From assembly GCF_001704415.2 (NCBI RefSeq), contig NW_017189852.1, positions 124,001 to 188,000 on the forward strand: 64,000 nt of DNA, read 5' to 3'. Below the pieces are notes generated by a model. The model searched no databases and had not been told where the DNA came from. It saw nothing but the letters and a program-made list of their open reading frames with translations. Source of the stretch: Capra hircus. Its lineage: Eukaryota; Chordata; Mammalia; Artiodactyla; Bovidae. This document shows, piece after piece, positions 39,141-49,714 of this stretch; position 1 is the first letter of the stretch; every line of letters starts with the position of its first letter. The translations under genes were made by a program, and so were the position numbers.

Positions 39141-39680
39141 TGTTGTTATTCAGTCATCCAGTCGTGTTCAACTCTTTTCGACCCCATGGACTACAGCATG
39201 CCAGGCCTCCCTGTCCCTCACCATCTCCTGAAGTTTGCTTAAGTTCATGTCCATTGCATCGGTGATGCCATCCAGCCATCTCATCTTCTGACACCCTCTT
39301 CTCCTTCTGCCCTCAATCTTTCCTAGCATCAGGGACTTTTCCAATGAGTCAGCTGTTTGTATCAGATGACCACAGATGTTCGCATCAGGTGGCCAAAGTA
39401 TTGGAGCTTCAGCTTCAGCATCAGTCCTTCCAATGAATATTCAGTGTTGATATCCCTTTAGATGGACTGGTTTGATCTCCTTGCCATTCAAGGAACTCTC
39501 AGGAGTCTTCTCCAGCATCACAGTTCAAAGGCATCAATTCTTTGGCATTTGGCCTTCCTTAAGGTCCAGCTCTCACAACTGTATGTGACCACTGGGAAGA
39601 CCAGAGCCTTGACTATATGGACCTTTGTCAGCAGAGTAATGTCTCTGCTTTTCAACACACTGTCTAGGTTTGTCAGTGTG
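39141..39680 (-). mobile_element. BovB LINE 3' end
   Basis: The 3' terminus is at 39141 (attgttgttattcagtcatc on the + strand). The antisense frame at 39518-39709 has LDSVLKSRDITLLTKVHIVK and CESWTLRKAK. It is 5'-truncated and degenerate. Confidence 0.93.
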
Positions 39681-39960
39681 GACGGTTGTGCCCCCATAAT
39701 TAGGCACATACTGTTGGTTGTCTCTTTTTATGATGTCACCAGTCATTGATGGGCAGTCACTGGACCCATTTATTTACAAGGGGGTGACAAAGTAGAATAT
39801 TTTGATTCTCTTATTCTTTCATTTATTAGACCAAATATATTTATAAAAGGATCTCCCCCCCGCGAACTCTTTGCTTGTATAAGAAAAACAGGATCAATAC
39901 TTGATACTTGATTCTTTCCCTGTATTTATCAGTTTCCAACATAAAGAGCTGTTTTCCAAA
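39681..39960. other. No gene recognised
   Basis: AT-rich sequence between a BovB end and a CHR SINE. Confidence 0.4.
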
Positions 39961-40095
39961 ACTTCCCTGGTGGTTCAGGGATTAAGGCTCCATACAATCA
40001 CTGCAGGGACCACAGGTTCCCCCGTGGAAAAACATATCCCACTGGCCACATGATGCAGGGGAAAAAACAAGACAAAACAAACAAAAAAAAAACAG
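39961..40095 (+). mobile_element. CHR-type SINE
   Basis: Sense head acttccctggtggttcaggg, body with gcagggaccacaggttcccc, and a tail with a run of A at about 40084-40093. Confidence 0.85.
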
Positions 40096-40257
40096 GTTTA
40101 TATTTCATGTATTTCAAACCATTGCAACCTTGTTGATGCTCAAATTGTCCCATCGACAAATCACTGGGATTATCTTCAATTTGGCTTCTGAGTCAGTCAC
40201 TCATGACTTCTGGATTTTCTGTGCCACCAAAGCATTCCTTTCTTTCTGGTATTGTAG

Positions 40258-40408
40258 AAACATTGAGGGTAAGAGGAGAAGGGGGCAACAAAGGATGAGA
40301 TGATTGGATGGCATCATCGACACAATGGACATGAGTTTGAGCAGACTCCAGGAGATAGTGAAGGACAGGGGAACCTAGTGTGTCTCAAAACTGAGCAACT
40401 GAACAACA
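40258..40408 (+). mobile_element. BovB LINE 3' tip
   Basis: Only the last 150 bp of BovB is present (gatgagatgattggatggca to gagcaactgaacaacagcc). Confidence 0.88.
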
Positions 40409-40730
40409 GCCTCCTTTTGTTTGCTCACATGGCTTGAGGCTTTGTTACATTTTCCTCTTGGTGGCAATGTTGCTCCAGAAATGCCAAGAAGCCCTTAATT
40501 CCTCACCCCCACCCTCACCTACACTGCCTCTTCGCCCGCCTTTCGCGTCTGAAAAAACGCAGCAGAGCCCTTTGGCGATTGGGAAGGAAGCTGCTTGCTG
40601 CGGTGTTTGCGGGAAACCCGCTCACTGCGGCACTACAGCCCATCTTTCTCCTTTGATGAATCTGAAATAAATCTGAAGTCTAAGCTGCAAAGTCTGATGA
40701 CACATCTTCTAGAATTCCATTTCTACTCGA
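40409..40730 (+). other. CpG-rich patch with isolated 78-residue ORF
   Basis: The frame at 40434-40670 begins MRLCYIFLLVAMLLQKCQEA, a possible signal-like hydrophobic start, and then has a Pro-rich segment and a Cys-rich patch (CCGVCGKPAHCG). The core at 40525-40640 has several CpGs, unusual in this CpG-poor DNA. An AATAAA (40667-40672) follows. I recognise no family. It could be a small gene, an exon, or the end of a retrocopy. Confidence 0.3.
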
Positions 40731-40993
40731 CCTGCTGCTGCTGCTGCTGCTAAATCGCTTCAGTCGTGTCCGACTCTGTGCGACCCCAAAGACGGCAGCC
40801 CACCAGGCTCCCCCATCCCTGAGATTCTCCAGGGAAGAACACTGGAGTGGGTTGCCATGTCCTTCTCCAATGCATGAAAGTGAAAGTGAAGTCGCTCAGT
40901 CGTGTCCGACTCTTAGCGATCCCATGGACTGCAGCCTACCAGGCTCCTCTGTCCATGGGATTTTCCAGGCAAGAGTACTGGAGTGGGTCGCCA
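40731..40993 (-). mobile_element. Bov-A2 SINE (BovA dimer)
   Basis: Antisense dimer starting with a GCT trinucleotide tract (40733-40751). The two BovA halves are joined by a gcatgaaagtgaaagtgaag linker. Confidence 0.93.
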
Positions 40994-41106
40994 GTGCCTT
41001 CTCCTCAGCAGCACATACATATAGTAAAACTGGAACAATACAGAAAAGATTAGCATGTCCTCTGCACAAAGATGATATGCAAATTTATGAAGCATTTCAT
41101 GTTTTT
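40994..41106 (+). pseudogene. U6 snRNA pseudogene
   Basis: The sequence cagcagcacatacatatagt, gaacaatacagaaaagatta, gcatgtcctctgcacaaaga and tgaagcatttcatgttttt follows U6 snRNA from near its 5' end to its oligo-T end with many substitutions. It joins an A-rich stretch and then an L1 3' end. It has no intact external promoter and is presumably dead. Confidence 0.88.
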
Positions 41107-41358
41107 AAAAAATAAAAGATAAAAAAGTTAGCTAGCTAATGGGAATGCAATAACATTGCTGTATAACACAGGGAGCTCAACCCTGTGCTCTGTGACAACC
41201 TAGAAGGGTGAGATGTGGGGATTGGGAGGGAGGTTCAAGAGGGAGGGGACATCTGTATACTTACAAATGATTCATGTAGTTGTATGGCAGAAACCAACAC
41301 AACATTGTAAAGCAATTATCTTCCAATTAAATATAAATTTAAAAAATAAAAAGTAATA
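41107..41358 (+). mobile_element. Ruminant L1 3' end, directly after U6
   Basis: Sense L1 3' UTR: gctgtataacacagggagct, ttgtatggcagaaaccaaca and acattgtaaagcaattatct, with an A-rich terminus at about 41340-41358. It follows the U6 pseudogene in the same orientation. Confidence 0.88.
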
Positions 41359-41930
41359 CCCATTAAAATGAAAAAAATTAATTACAGAAATATTTAGCAA
41401 GAAGAGTTAAAAGTTTGCTACCTAAAATTTCTATTGCCCCAGAATAACCACTGTTGAAGGCTTGATATATACTCTTCCAGTGTTTTTCCAATGAATATTA
41501 TAAAATAAAAATAAACTTTTCTCAAAAAAAAGACAAACCATAGACTGGAAGAAAATATTTTCAAATCACAAGTCTGATAAAGGACTTATATCTGAAAAAT
41601 ACAAAGAACTCTTAAAACTCAGTAAGAAGACAGGCCAGTTTAAAAATTGGCAAAGGATTTGGGTACACACTTCACCAAAGAAGGCATAGGAATGGCTAAG
41701 CAAATGAAAATGTAGATACTCAGCATCATTAAGGAAATGAAATGCAAATTAAAACCACAATAAGATGTCACTACATTCCAAATAGCTATTACCAAAAAGG
41801 CAGATAATGCTAAGTGTTGACACAAATGTGGAGAAACTAGAACCCTCATGCATCGCTGATGGGAATTTTAAATGGTACAGTCATTTGGAAAGGAGTTTGA
41901 CAGGCTTCTTGAAAATTTATTAATAAACTA

Positions 41931-42145
41931 ATCATGTTGTTGTTGTGCTTGGTGACTCTGTCATGTCCGACTCTTTGCAATCCCATGGACAGAGGAGCCT
42001 TGTGGGCTACAGTCCATGGGGATTCTCCAGGAAGCAGTACTGGAGCGGGTTGCCATGCCCTTCTCCAGGGGAACTTCCCAACTCAGGAATCGAACCAGGG
42101 TCTCTTGCATTCTAGGCAGGTTCTTTACCAGCTGAGCTACCCTCA
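41931..42145 (-). mobile_element. Bov-tA SINE nested in L1
   Basis: Antisense copy with ctgtcatgtccgactctttg and gagctaccctc at the head end. The BovA part carries a rearranged catggacagaggagcct segment. Confidence 0.88.
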
Positions 42146-42224
42146 TACAACCCAGCAATTTTGCTCCTAGGAATCTACTCAAGAGAACAAAAATATGTTC
42201 ACACGAAGACTTGTATGTTAATAT

Positions 42225-42412
42225 TTTTTACTTTTTTCTTTTTACTACTTATTTATTTTGTTGCCTTGAGTCTTAGTTTTATTGCTGCTCAAGGACTCTC
42301 TAGTCATGGCAAACAGCCCTGTGGCATGCAGAATCTTCTTGAACCAGGGTTTGAACCTGTGTCCCTGTATTGGCAGGCAGATTCTTTACCACTGGACCAC
42401 CCAGGAAGTCCA
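42225..42412 (-). mobile_element. CHR-type SINE nested in L1
   Basis: Antisense body (ttattttgttgccttgagtc) to head (ctggaccacccaggaagtcc). Confidence 0.85.
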
Positions 42413-42436
42413 TTATTTGTAGCAGCATTATTCATA

Positions 42437-42812
42437 AATATGCTTTTGAACTGTGGTGTTGGAGAGGATTCTTGAGAGTCCCTTGGACTGCAAGGAGATC
42501 CAACCAGTCCATCCTAAAGGAAATCAGTCCTGAATATTCACTGGAATGATTGATGCTGAAGCTGAAACTCCAGTACTTTGGCCATCCGATGCAAAGAACT
42601 GACTCTGGAAAAGACCCTGATGCTGGGAAAGATTGAAGGTGGGAGGAGAAGGGGACAACAGAGGATGAGATGTTTGGATGGCATCACTGACTCGATGAAC
42701 GTAAGTTTGAGCAAGCTCTGGGAGTTGGTGATGGACAGGGAAGCCTGGCGTGCTGCAGTCCGTGGGGTCACAGAGTCAGATACAACTGAGCAATTGAACT
42801 GAACTGAACTGA
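42437..42812 (+). mobile_element. BovB LINE 3' end nested in L1
   Basis: Sense BovB from a cttttgaactgtggtgttgg start to a gaactgaactgaactga tail. It is 5'-truncated. Confidence 0.92.
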
Positions 42813-42945
42813 TTCGTAATAATGAAAATCTAGGAAGTATCCATATGTCCAATACTGGTGAATGGATAAACAAAACATGGTATATCCAAGCAATGGATTA
42901 CTGTCAGCAATAAAAAGGAACAAAATACTGAGACATACTACAACA

Positions 42946-43584
42946 TTCAGTTCAGTTCAGTCGCTCTGTCGTGTCCGACTCTTTGCAACCCCATTAATCA
43001 CAGCACACGAGGCTTCCCTGTCCATCACCAACTTCCGGAGTTCACTCAGACTCATGTCCATCGAGTCGGTGATGCCATCCAGCCATCTCATCTGTCGTCC
43101 CCTTCTCCTCCTGCCCCCAATCCCTCCCAGCATCAAAGTCTTTTTCAATGAGTCAACTCTTCGCATGAGGTGGCCAAAGTACTGGAGTTTCAGCTTCAGC
43201 ATCATTCCTTCCAATGAACACCCAGGGCTGATCTCCTTTAGGATGGACTGATTGGATCTCCTTGCAGTCCATGGGACGCTCAAGAGTCTTCTCCAACACC
43301 ACAGTTCAAAAGCATCAATTCTTCGGCACTCAGTCTTCTTCACAGTCCAACTCTCACATCCATACATGACCATTGGAAAAACCATAGCCTTGACTAGACG
43401 GACCTTTGTTGGCAAAGTAATGTCTCTGCTTTTGAATATGCTATCTAGGTTGGTCATAACTTTCCTTCCAAGGAATAAGCGTCTCTTAATTTCATGGCTG
43501 CAGTCACCATCTGCAGTGATTTTGGAGCCCCCCAAAATAAAGTCTGACACTGTTTCCACTGTTTCCCCATCTGTTTCCCATTGA
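42946..43584 (-). mobile_element. BovB LINE 3' end nested in L1
   Basis: The minus-strand frame of 227 codons (42957-43640) is the best-preserved BovB C-terminal region here: FILGGSKITADGDCSHEIKR, CESWTVKKTE and YFGHLMRRVDS. The 3' end at 42946 has a cagttcagttcag repeat. It is not an independent gene. Confidence 0.94.
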
Positions 43585-43890
43585 TGAACCTCAAAAATCT
43601 TATACAGAGTGAAGGGAGCCAGACAGAAAGGGGTACACATTGTATGATTCCATTTATGTGAAATGTCCAGAAAAGGTATCCACAGGGACTTGCCTAGGGC
43701 TGGGGATCAGGAGTGGAAAGTGACTAGAAGTGGGCTTGAGGGAACTTTTGGATTTGATGAAAAACTTCTGAAACTGGTTCGTGATGATAGTTGTATGAGT
43801 CTGTCAATTTATTTAAAAATCATTGTATACTTACAATGGGTGAATTTTATGATATGTAAATTATACCTTGATGAAGCTATAAAATACATG

Positions 43891-44199
43891 TACAAACTCA
43901 GGAGAGACAGACGGGCTTTATTATCTTGCCCTGGCAGCCATAGCAACACCAACCACAGTGTGCGCTTGGAAGATAAACCAGATGAGGAACCAGGGCTGAA
44001 GGCATGGTGCAGCCACCACAGTACTCTTGACCCAAACTAGTGACTTCCTCAAGGACCTGCTATTAGCATTGTGAGATGCTCTTCTAGGGTTCTTCACAAC
44101 AAAATATTTCATTTTCTTGACTTGAAATCAGACTTTTCCAGGCCATGGTTTCTGCGCTCTCTTTCCCTCCAAATCATCACCAATAACTAATGAGGTGCT
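43891..44199. other. No gene recognised
   Basis: Short non-repetitive stretch. The 125-residue frame at 43663-44040 starts in L1 and is not supported. Confidence 0.45.
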
Positions 44200-44470
44200 G
44201 CTGCTGCTAAGTCGCTTCAGTCGTGTCCGACTCTGTGTGACCACATAGACGGCAGCCCACCAGGCTCCCCCGTCCCTGAGATTCTCCAGGCAAGAACAAT
44301 GGAGTGGGTTGCCATGTCCTTCTCCAATGCATGAAAGTGAAAAGTGAAAGTGAAGTCACTCAGTCGTGTCCGACTCTTAGCGATCCCATGGACTGCAGCC
44401 TACCAGGCTCCTCCGCCCATGGGATTTTCCAGGCAAGAGTACTGGAGTGGGTTGCCATTGCCTTCTCCAT
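44200..44470 (-). mobile_element. Bov-A2 SINE (BovA dimer)
   Basis: Antisense dimer with a short GCT tract and a gcatgaaagtgaaaagtgaa linker. aatgaggtgc and actgaggtgc at the edges are an imperfect target duplication. Confidence 0.92.
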
Positions 44471-44901
44471 ACTGAGGTGCAGCCACAGCAATTTCTTAAA
44501 CAAGAAAGGATCACAGGTACTTTGGGGCCTTAATACTATCCAGAAGACCTCTTGTTTGCCTTTGGGAAGAAATTCCCATTTCCCTCAAAAGATCTTCCAA
44601 AGTTTTACAACTACCCCCCAGGCTTATTTCTTTTATCTTTCTAGCAGATGATCTGGTACTCCAAGATCTGGAAAAGTGGAATTTTCTTTACTTTTCTTCT
44701 CTCCTTCCTGCTCAGTCTTTGACATCTTCACCCCCATTCTCGCTTCCTTCTCTGGGTCTCTGGAACTCCAGAGGATGACATGACTAGATTCTGAGATTAG
44801 GTCCTTTCTCCTTTTGTTTCTAATGTGAAAATTTTTGCTTTTTTCACAAAAAGATGGTGAGAATAGTTCGAAGTTGAGGCTCTGTCAGATTGCTAAGGTT
44901 T
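44471..44901. other. No gene recognised
   Basis: Pyrimidine-rich sequence with no recognised exon or repeat. Confidence 0.4.
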
Positions 44902-44913
44902 TAACTTGGTAAA

Positions 44914-45161
44914 AAAAATTTTTGTGCGTGTGAACATACCTTGTAAGATTTTATTTAGGCCAAGTTACAGCAACAATAAATTCCAAATACAATTTCAAAA
45001 TTAAGGAGTGTTCCCCCATCTCATCTGGAGGTGGTTTAATGGCACATACAAGAAAAAAACATGGACTGCTTCATGAATTTGCATGTAATTCTTGAGCAGG
45101 GGCCATGCTAATCTTCTCTGCATTATTCCAGTTTTAGTATATGTGTTGCCAAAGCGAGCAC
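44914..45161 (-). pseudogene. U6 snRNA fused to an mRNA-like 3' end (chimeric retrosequence)
   Basis: On the minus strand a near-complete U6 (GTGCTCGCTTTGGCAACACA to its oligo-T end, 45161 to about 45053) is followed without a gap by about 140 bp ending AACTTGGCCTAAATAAAATC and a short A tract. A 12-bp duplication (TAACTTGGTAAA) at 44902-44913 and 45162-45173 encloses both parts as one insertion. Such chimeras arise by template switching of the L1 reverse transcriptase. The source of the 3' part was not identified. Confidence 0.85.
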
Positions 45162-45173
45162 TAACTTGGTAAA

Positions 45174-46828
45174 TGGAAAGTTGGCCAACCTCTACCCCCT
45201 CTCACATGTGTACATACATGGCCATACCTATTTTGGGGGGAGGGGAAGAGGAGATTCATCAGTCCATCAAAAATTTGACTAGAGTCCATGTTATATATTT
45301 AAATTATACTTTGAAATGTACATAAAATTTATCATAAATAAATGATAACATTTATTTAAAAAGTCACCAATAGTCTCCATATTGTGTCTAAAAAATGGCA
45401 AACTTTGCAGAAGGCTGGATTCTGCTGAAAGAACAATAGGAAAAATAATAGCTGAAAGTTTGGTTTTGTGACATTGCTTAAATGAAATGACAAAAGGCAA
45501 TCTTGGAGGCGTGAAGTGAAGAAGAAATGGGAGAAGAAGAAGAAATTGAGCCAGGAGGTACCCAGCGCCCTACCAAGGTGTCCTGGGGGCGGCAGCAACC
45601 TCCCCCCCAGGACTGAGGGGACTTCTAAGAAAGTGGAATTTATGTGTTCAATTTATTTTCAGCTATGTAGCCCAGGGTTATCCTTCTCCTGTGTCCTGTG
45701 TCTTATTTCCCCACACAGAAAAAGGAACAATAATTCTGGATACAGAGGAATCAGAGCCAGGGGCAGCTACCAAGACATTATTTAGGCAGCAGCTGCCAAG
45801 AAGTAAATAACATGTAATGTAACAGCAAAAAGAAATGATGATGATGATGATGACAGAAAAAACACAATGTAGGAAAACCTGGACTCTTGCCTAAGGGGGC
45901 CTTGTTTAATGAACTACATGGGATTTCACCTCAACTGCTTCCATTAAATTTTGTTTTCTGGTGGCCTCGTTCCTTGCTTTCTACCCTTTCTTCACCTTGT
46001 TTTCAAAATATATGTGTCTCTGGTCATAATATGTTAAAGGGAAATAACTTTCTACCTGTATCAGTTCACCTCGGTTCTGTCCTGTATCTTGTACCTCTGT
46101 GCCCTTTTCTCAATGAGAAATTTCTGGAGAAGAGAGGCCAGGCCTGTTTCATTATCCTTCTGCATTGCCTGGCAAACTGGCATGTGCAAAAAGGTATTTA
46201 ATAAATATTTTGGAAAGCAACTTCTAATCTCTTCAGAATCATTGAAGAACTGAGAGGTTGAATGAGGTGGCTGATTAAGGCCTGAAATGGATGCTATTTC
46301 TACTGTGAAGATATCAAACGAAGGTTCGATGGTGAGTAAAGGAATTAATTAAAAGGATGAATCTTCAGCAAGATCCCAATTCGGTTTCCCCTTGAATTCC
46401 AATCAAACACTGAGTTTGGTTATTCATTTTCCCAGAAGGTGGCAGCAGGAATCTCTTCTTAAGCCCAAGCATTGCCAAGAGGCACCTATTAGGAGGTCAC
46501 TCTGAAAAAGGTAACGACAGTTGCAAATTACAGAGCTTCAGCTTTGGCTCAGAGGCGCTGATTTCTTCTCTCTTACTGTAGTATGAAGGGCATAGGGCCT
46601 TGGCAAGCAGGAGGAGCAGTGAGACTTATCTGCAGCTGTCACCCAGAAAGCCAGCATCTCACCAGCAGGCTAGGGTCAGGTCTGGGGTAATCTTCATGTC
46701 TCCTCTTTGCCCATACAAAGAACCAAAAGAGAAAAAAAGAAAGAAAAAATGTTGAATGACAAGAATTACTTGTGTCAAACAAATACCATCAAAGACAATT
46801 TAAGAATTGCTAATCTGTGTGGGCGATA
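45174..46828. other. No gene recognised; short (GAT)n
   Basis: Apparently unique sequence. A perfect (GAT)n tract of 7-8 units lies at 45835-45857. The frames at 45516-45785 and 45887-46201 show no recognised domain. Confidence 0.45.
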
Positions 46829-47042
46829 AGGGCCTCCCAGTTGGTGCTAGTGGTAAAGAACCCAGCTGCTGATGCAGGACTAAAGAGAAGCGGATTTGAT
46901 CCTTGAGTCAGGGACAATCCCCTGGAGGAGGGCATGGCACCTCACGCCAGTATTCTTGCCTGGAGAATCCCATGGACAGAGGAGCCTGGCGGGCTACAGT
47001 CCATGGGGTTGCACAGAGTTGGACATGACTGAGCACACACAC
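46829..47042 (+). mobile_element. Bov-tA SINE
   Basis: Sense copy starting gggcctcccagttggtgcta and ending ggacatgactgagcacacac. Confidence 0.92.
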
Positions 47043-47165
47043 CGTACAATAGATAATATATCACTCACAGGTAAGAGTGTGTTTAGCCTATTCATCCACA
47101 TCTGATGGTAAAGGTACATCTGACTATAAAGGCTTGATTCCCCAGTCCATAATTTTTTACAATAT

Positions 47166-47506
47166 TTGTAAACTTGTTATTTATTTGTGGCTGCGCAGGG
47201 TCTTTGTTGCTGTGAGGGCTTTTCTCACTGTGGTGAGTGGGGCCTACTCTCCAGTTGTGGTGTGTGGGCTTCTCACCGTGGTGGCTCCTCTTGCGGAGCA
47301 CGGGCTCTAGCACGCATGGGCTTCCGTAGTTGCGACACGTGGGCTCGGTAGCTGCAGCTCCCAGGCTGTAGACTGTGGGTTCAATAGTTGTGGTGCATGG
47401 GCTTAGTTGCTCCATAACATGTGGGGTTTTCCCAGACCAGGGATTGAACCTGTGTCTCCTACATTGGCAGGAGAACTTTTTACCACTGAGCCACCAGGAA
47501 AACCCC
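47166..47506 (-). mobile_element. CHR-2-type SINE, near full length
   Basis: The antisense copy starts gttatttatttgtggctgcg and ends gagccaccaggaaaacccc. It is about 340 bp and well preserved. Confidence 0.9.
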
Positions 47507-47880
47507 ACCCCCCAAGTTCATACTTTATAGTCATGTGACTGTTTTCATATTTGGACTGAGAAACGAATTTGGATGAACCAGACTTCTATTTGCCTCTTTG
47601 CCAATGACATAAGTTGATTTTCCTGCCTCAGCTGGCCTCTATCCACTCCACCTCTAGCTCAGAGGACACTGCATTACCAATCATTGTTTTCTGGATTGTC
47701 TCTCTAACTAGCAGTAAAGCCAGAAAGGCAGAACTCATTAATTTCCATGCATTTCCCCCTACCCTCGAGGGTTCAGCACTGGGCTTACCGTGGCTTGTGG
47801 GAGATGATGGGGTTTTGTGGAAACCTGGGGATTGGCCTGCTCATGCATTCATTTATTTACTCATCCCACAGCTATTTCTT

Positions 47881-48206
47881 TTTTTTTTTTCACATTCCTG
47901 TTTTTAAATTTTATTTTATTATTTTTTAAAACTAAAAACATTTTGTGTTGGGGTATAGCTGATTAACAATGTTGTGATAGTTTTAGGTGAACAGGGAAGG
48001 GACTCAGCCATGCATGCACATGTGTCCATTCTTCCCCAAGCCCCCTCCCATCTAGGTTGGCACATAACATTGAGCAGAGTTCTCTGTGCTATACAAGAGG
48101 TCTTTGTTGACCATCCATTTTAAATATGGCAATATACACATGACCTTCCCAAAGTCCTTAACTATTCCTTCCCCCTGGAAACCATGAGTTTGTTTTCTAA
48201 GTCCCT
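47881..48206 (-). mobile_element. L1 3' end with imperfect 13-bp target duplication
   Basis: Antisense L1 3' UTR (gttgtgatagttttaggtga, tgtgctatacaagaggtctt). acagctatttctt (47868-47880) and acagctacttctt (48207-48219) differ at one base and bound it. Confidence 0.88.
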
Positions 48207-48469
48207 ACAGCTACTTCTTGAACATCTCCTACATGCTTAAAACTGTGAAGTCAAGCCACAAATCTCTTGGCCACTTAGGGATTACAGAGGAGGGATGATG
48301 GGGTAAGTCTGGGGGCCACGGGAGCCCACAGGAGAAGCACAGAAGCTGAACTCACAGTGTCAAGGGAGGAAAGAGATGTTTCAGCTAAAACCCAAAGGAT
48401 CAATAGGAGGTTGATAGATGAATGAGGTGAGGGGATAGGGGAACTGGGCCAGTTCATTTTATAAGACAC

Positions 48470-48668
48470 TGCTCAGCTTTATTTGCACTGGCTGTGTGAC
48501 CTTTAGCAAACCGGTCCCCTAAATTCTCTGAATTTCAGTTTCCTCATTAGTAATATGTGGACAAAAGTAGCTACCTTGTGGGTTGGTTGTGAGGGTAAAA
48601 GGAGAGAATGTATATAATGTATGAGGCAGAACACTTTGAACAACAAATGTTCAAGGGACATCTCAGGG
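48470..48668 (+). mobile_element. MIR SINE
   Basis: ctggctgtgtgacctttagc, gaatttcagtttcctcatta and cttgtgggttggttgtgagg are MIR phrases in order. Confidence 0.7.
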
Positions 48669-49243
48669 AGTAGAGATGTCTGAGTAATTCATCAGCTCAA
48701 TCCCCTGTATTAAAGCGGGGACAGAGCTGTTATATGGGGGCAAAGATTCAGTCTGAGATCCAATTCACTTTGGCTCTGCAAACTTGAGTCAACTAAGGGT
48801 GAACCAAGAAGGCATCAAGTGTTCAGCTATCGGTGACAACTGACCAAACCAGTAGATGGTAACTATAGTTGCAGACCATCAGATGCCAAATAATTTTGTT
48901 TCAGAAATGACCAAAAGGGGAACTCATCCTGAAATTTCTAATTCATGGCTACAGGGATGCACTCCAGAAACCTCTACCATGAGACTTGGGAAAGTGAGGC
49001 TGATGGTGCTCTGGTTGGTTTAGTTATCACCTCCCCTCACTGGCTGAAGATTCATGTTCTAACAAAAGGGCAGATTTGGTATTTAAGGTCCTAAATTTCC
49101 CTGTGTGCAAGTGACCAGATCAGATCTACTCAAGCAGGGAAATGCTCGATTCAGTGCCTAAAATAGAATCAAGTTATTGAGACTCAGAAATCTCTCATTT
49201 TTGCTGAGATAGCCGAGTTTAGGAAACATAGTTAACTGGATTT

Positions 49244-49378
49244 TAGAACTTGCCTCCTTCTTCTTTTTTGTTACACCACGTGGCATGTGGGATTTTAGTT
49301 CCTTGACCAGGGACTGAACCCAAGCCCCCTGCATTGGAAGCATGCAGTCTTAACCACTAGACCATCAGGGATGTCCCA
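49244..49378 (-). mobile_element. CHR-type SINE with 12-bp target duplication
   Basis: Antisense copy bounded by TTAACTGGATTT at 49232-49243 and 49379-49390, exact. Confidence 0.93.
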
Positions 49379-49714
49379 TTAACTGGATTTGAAAAGACAC
49401 AATGCTGTAATGATGTTTTAGAATGAGATAGTGGTTGCTAGGGGCTAGAGGGAGGGGGAGGGTCACTGGGAAAAATGGGGAGATGTTGGTCAAAGGGAAC
49501 AAATGTCCAATTATGAGATGAATAAGTTCTAGAGATCTAATGTACAGTGGTGTGGTGGCTATAGTAACACTACTGTATTGTAATACTTGAAATTTACTAA
49601 GAGAGTAGATCTTAAATAGTCTCACCACACACAGATACACACACACAGGGTAACTTCTATGAGGTGATGAGTGTGTTACCTAACTCGATTGTGGTATAAA
49701 ATAGATGCATAGAT

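Larger units (their letters stand above)
41525..43890 (+). mobile_element. L1 LINE 3' portion with four nested insertions
   Basis: L1 sequence appears in the pieces 41525-41930, 42146-42224, 42413-42436, 42813-42945 and 43585-43890. Read in order they follow the L1 ORF2 C-terminus to the 3' UTR (aggacttatatctgaaaaat, then agcattattcataaata, then aatggataaacaaaacatgg, then gagccagacagaaaggggta). Gaps are filled by a Bov-tA, a CHR SINE and two BovB ends. Confidence 0.85.

Noticed and set aside
42957..43640. Longest open frame in the window (227 codons, minus strand)
   Set aside because: It is the C-terminal end of a 5'-truncated BovB LINE running into L1 sequence, not a host gene.
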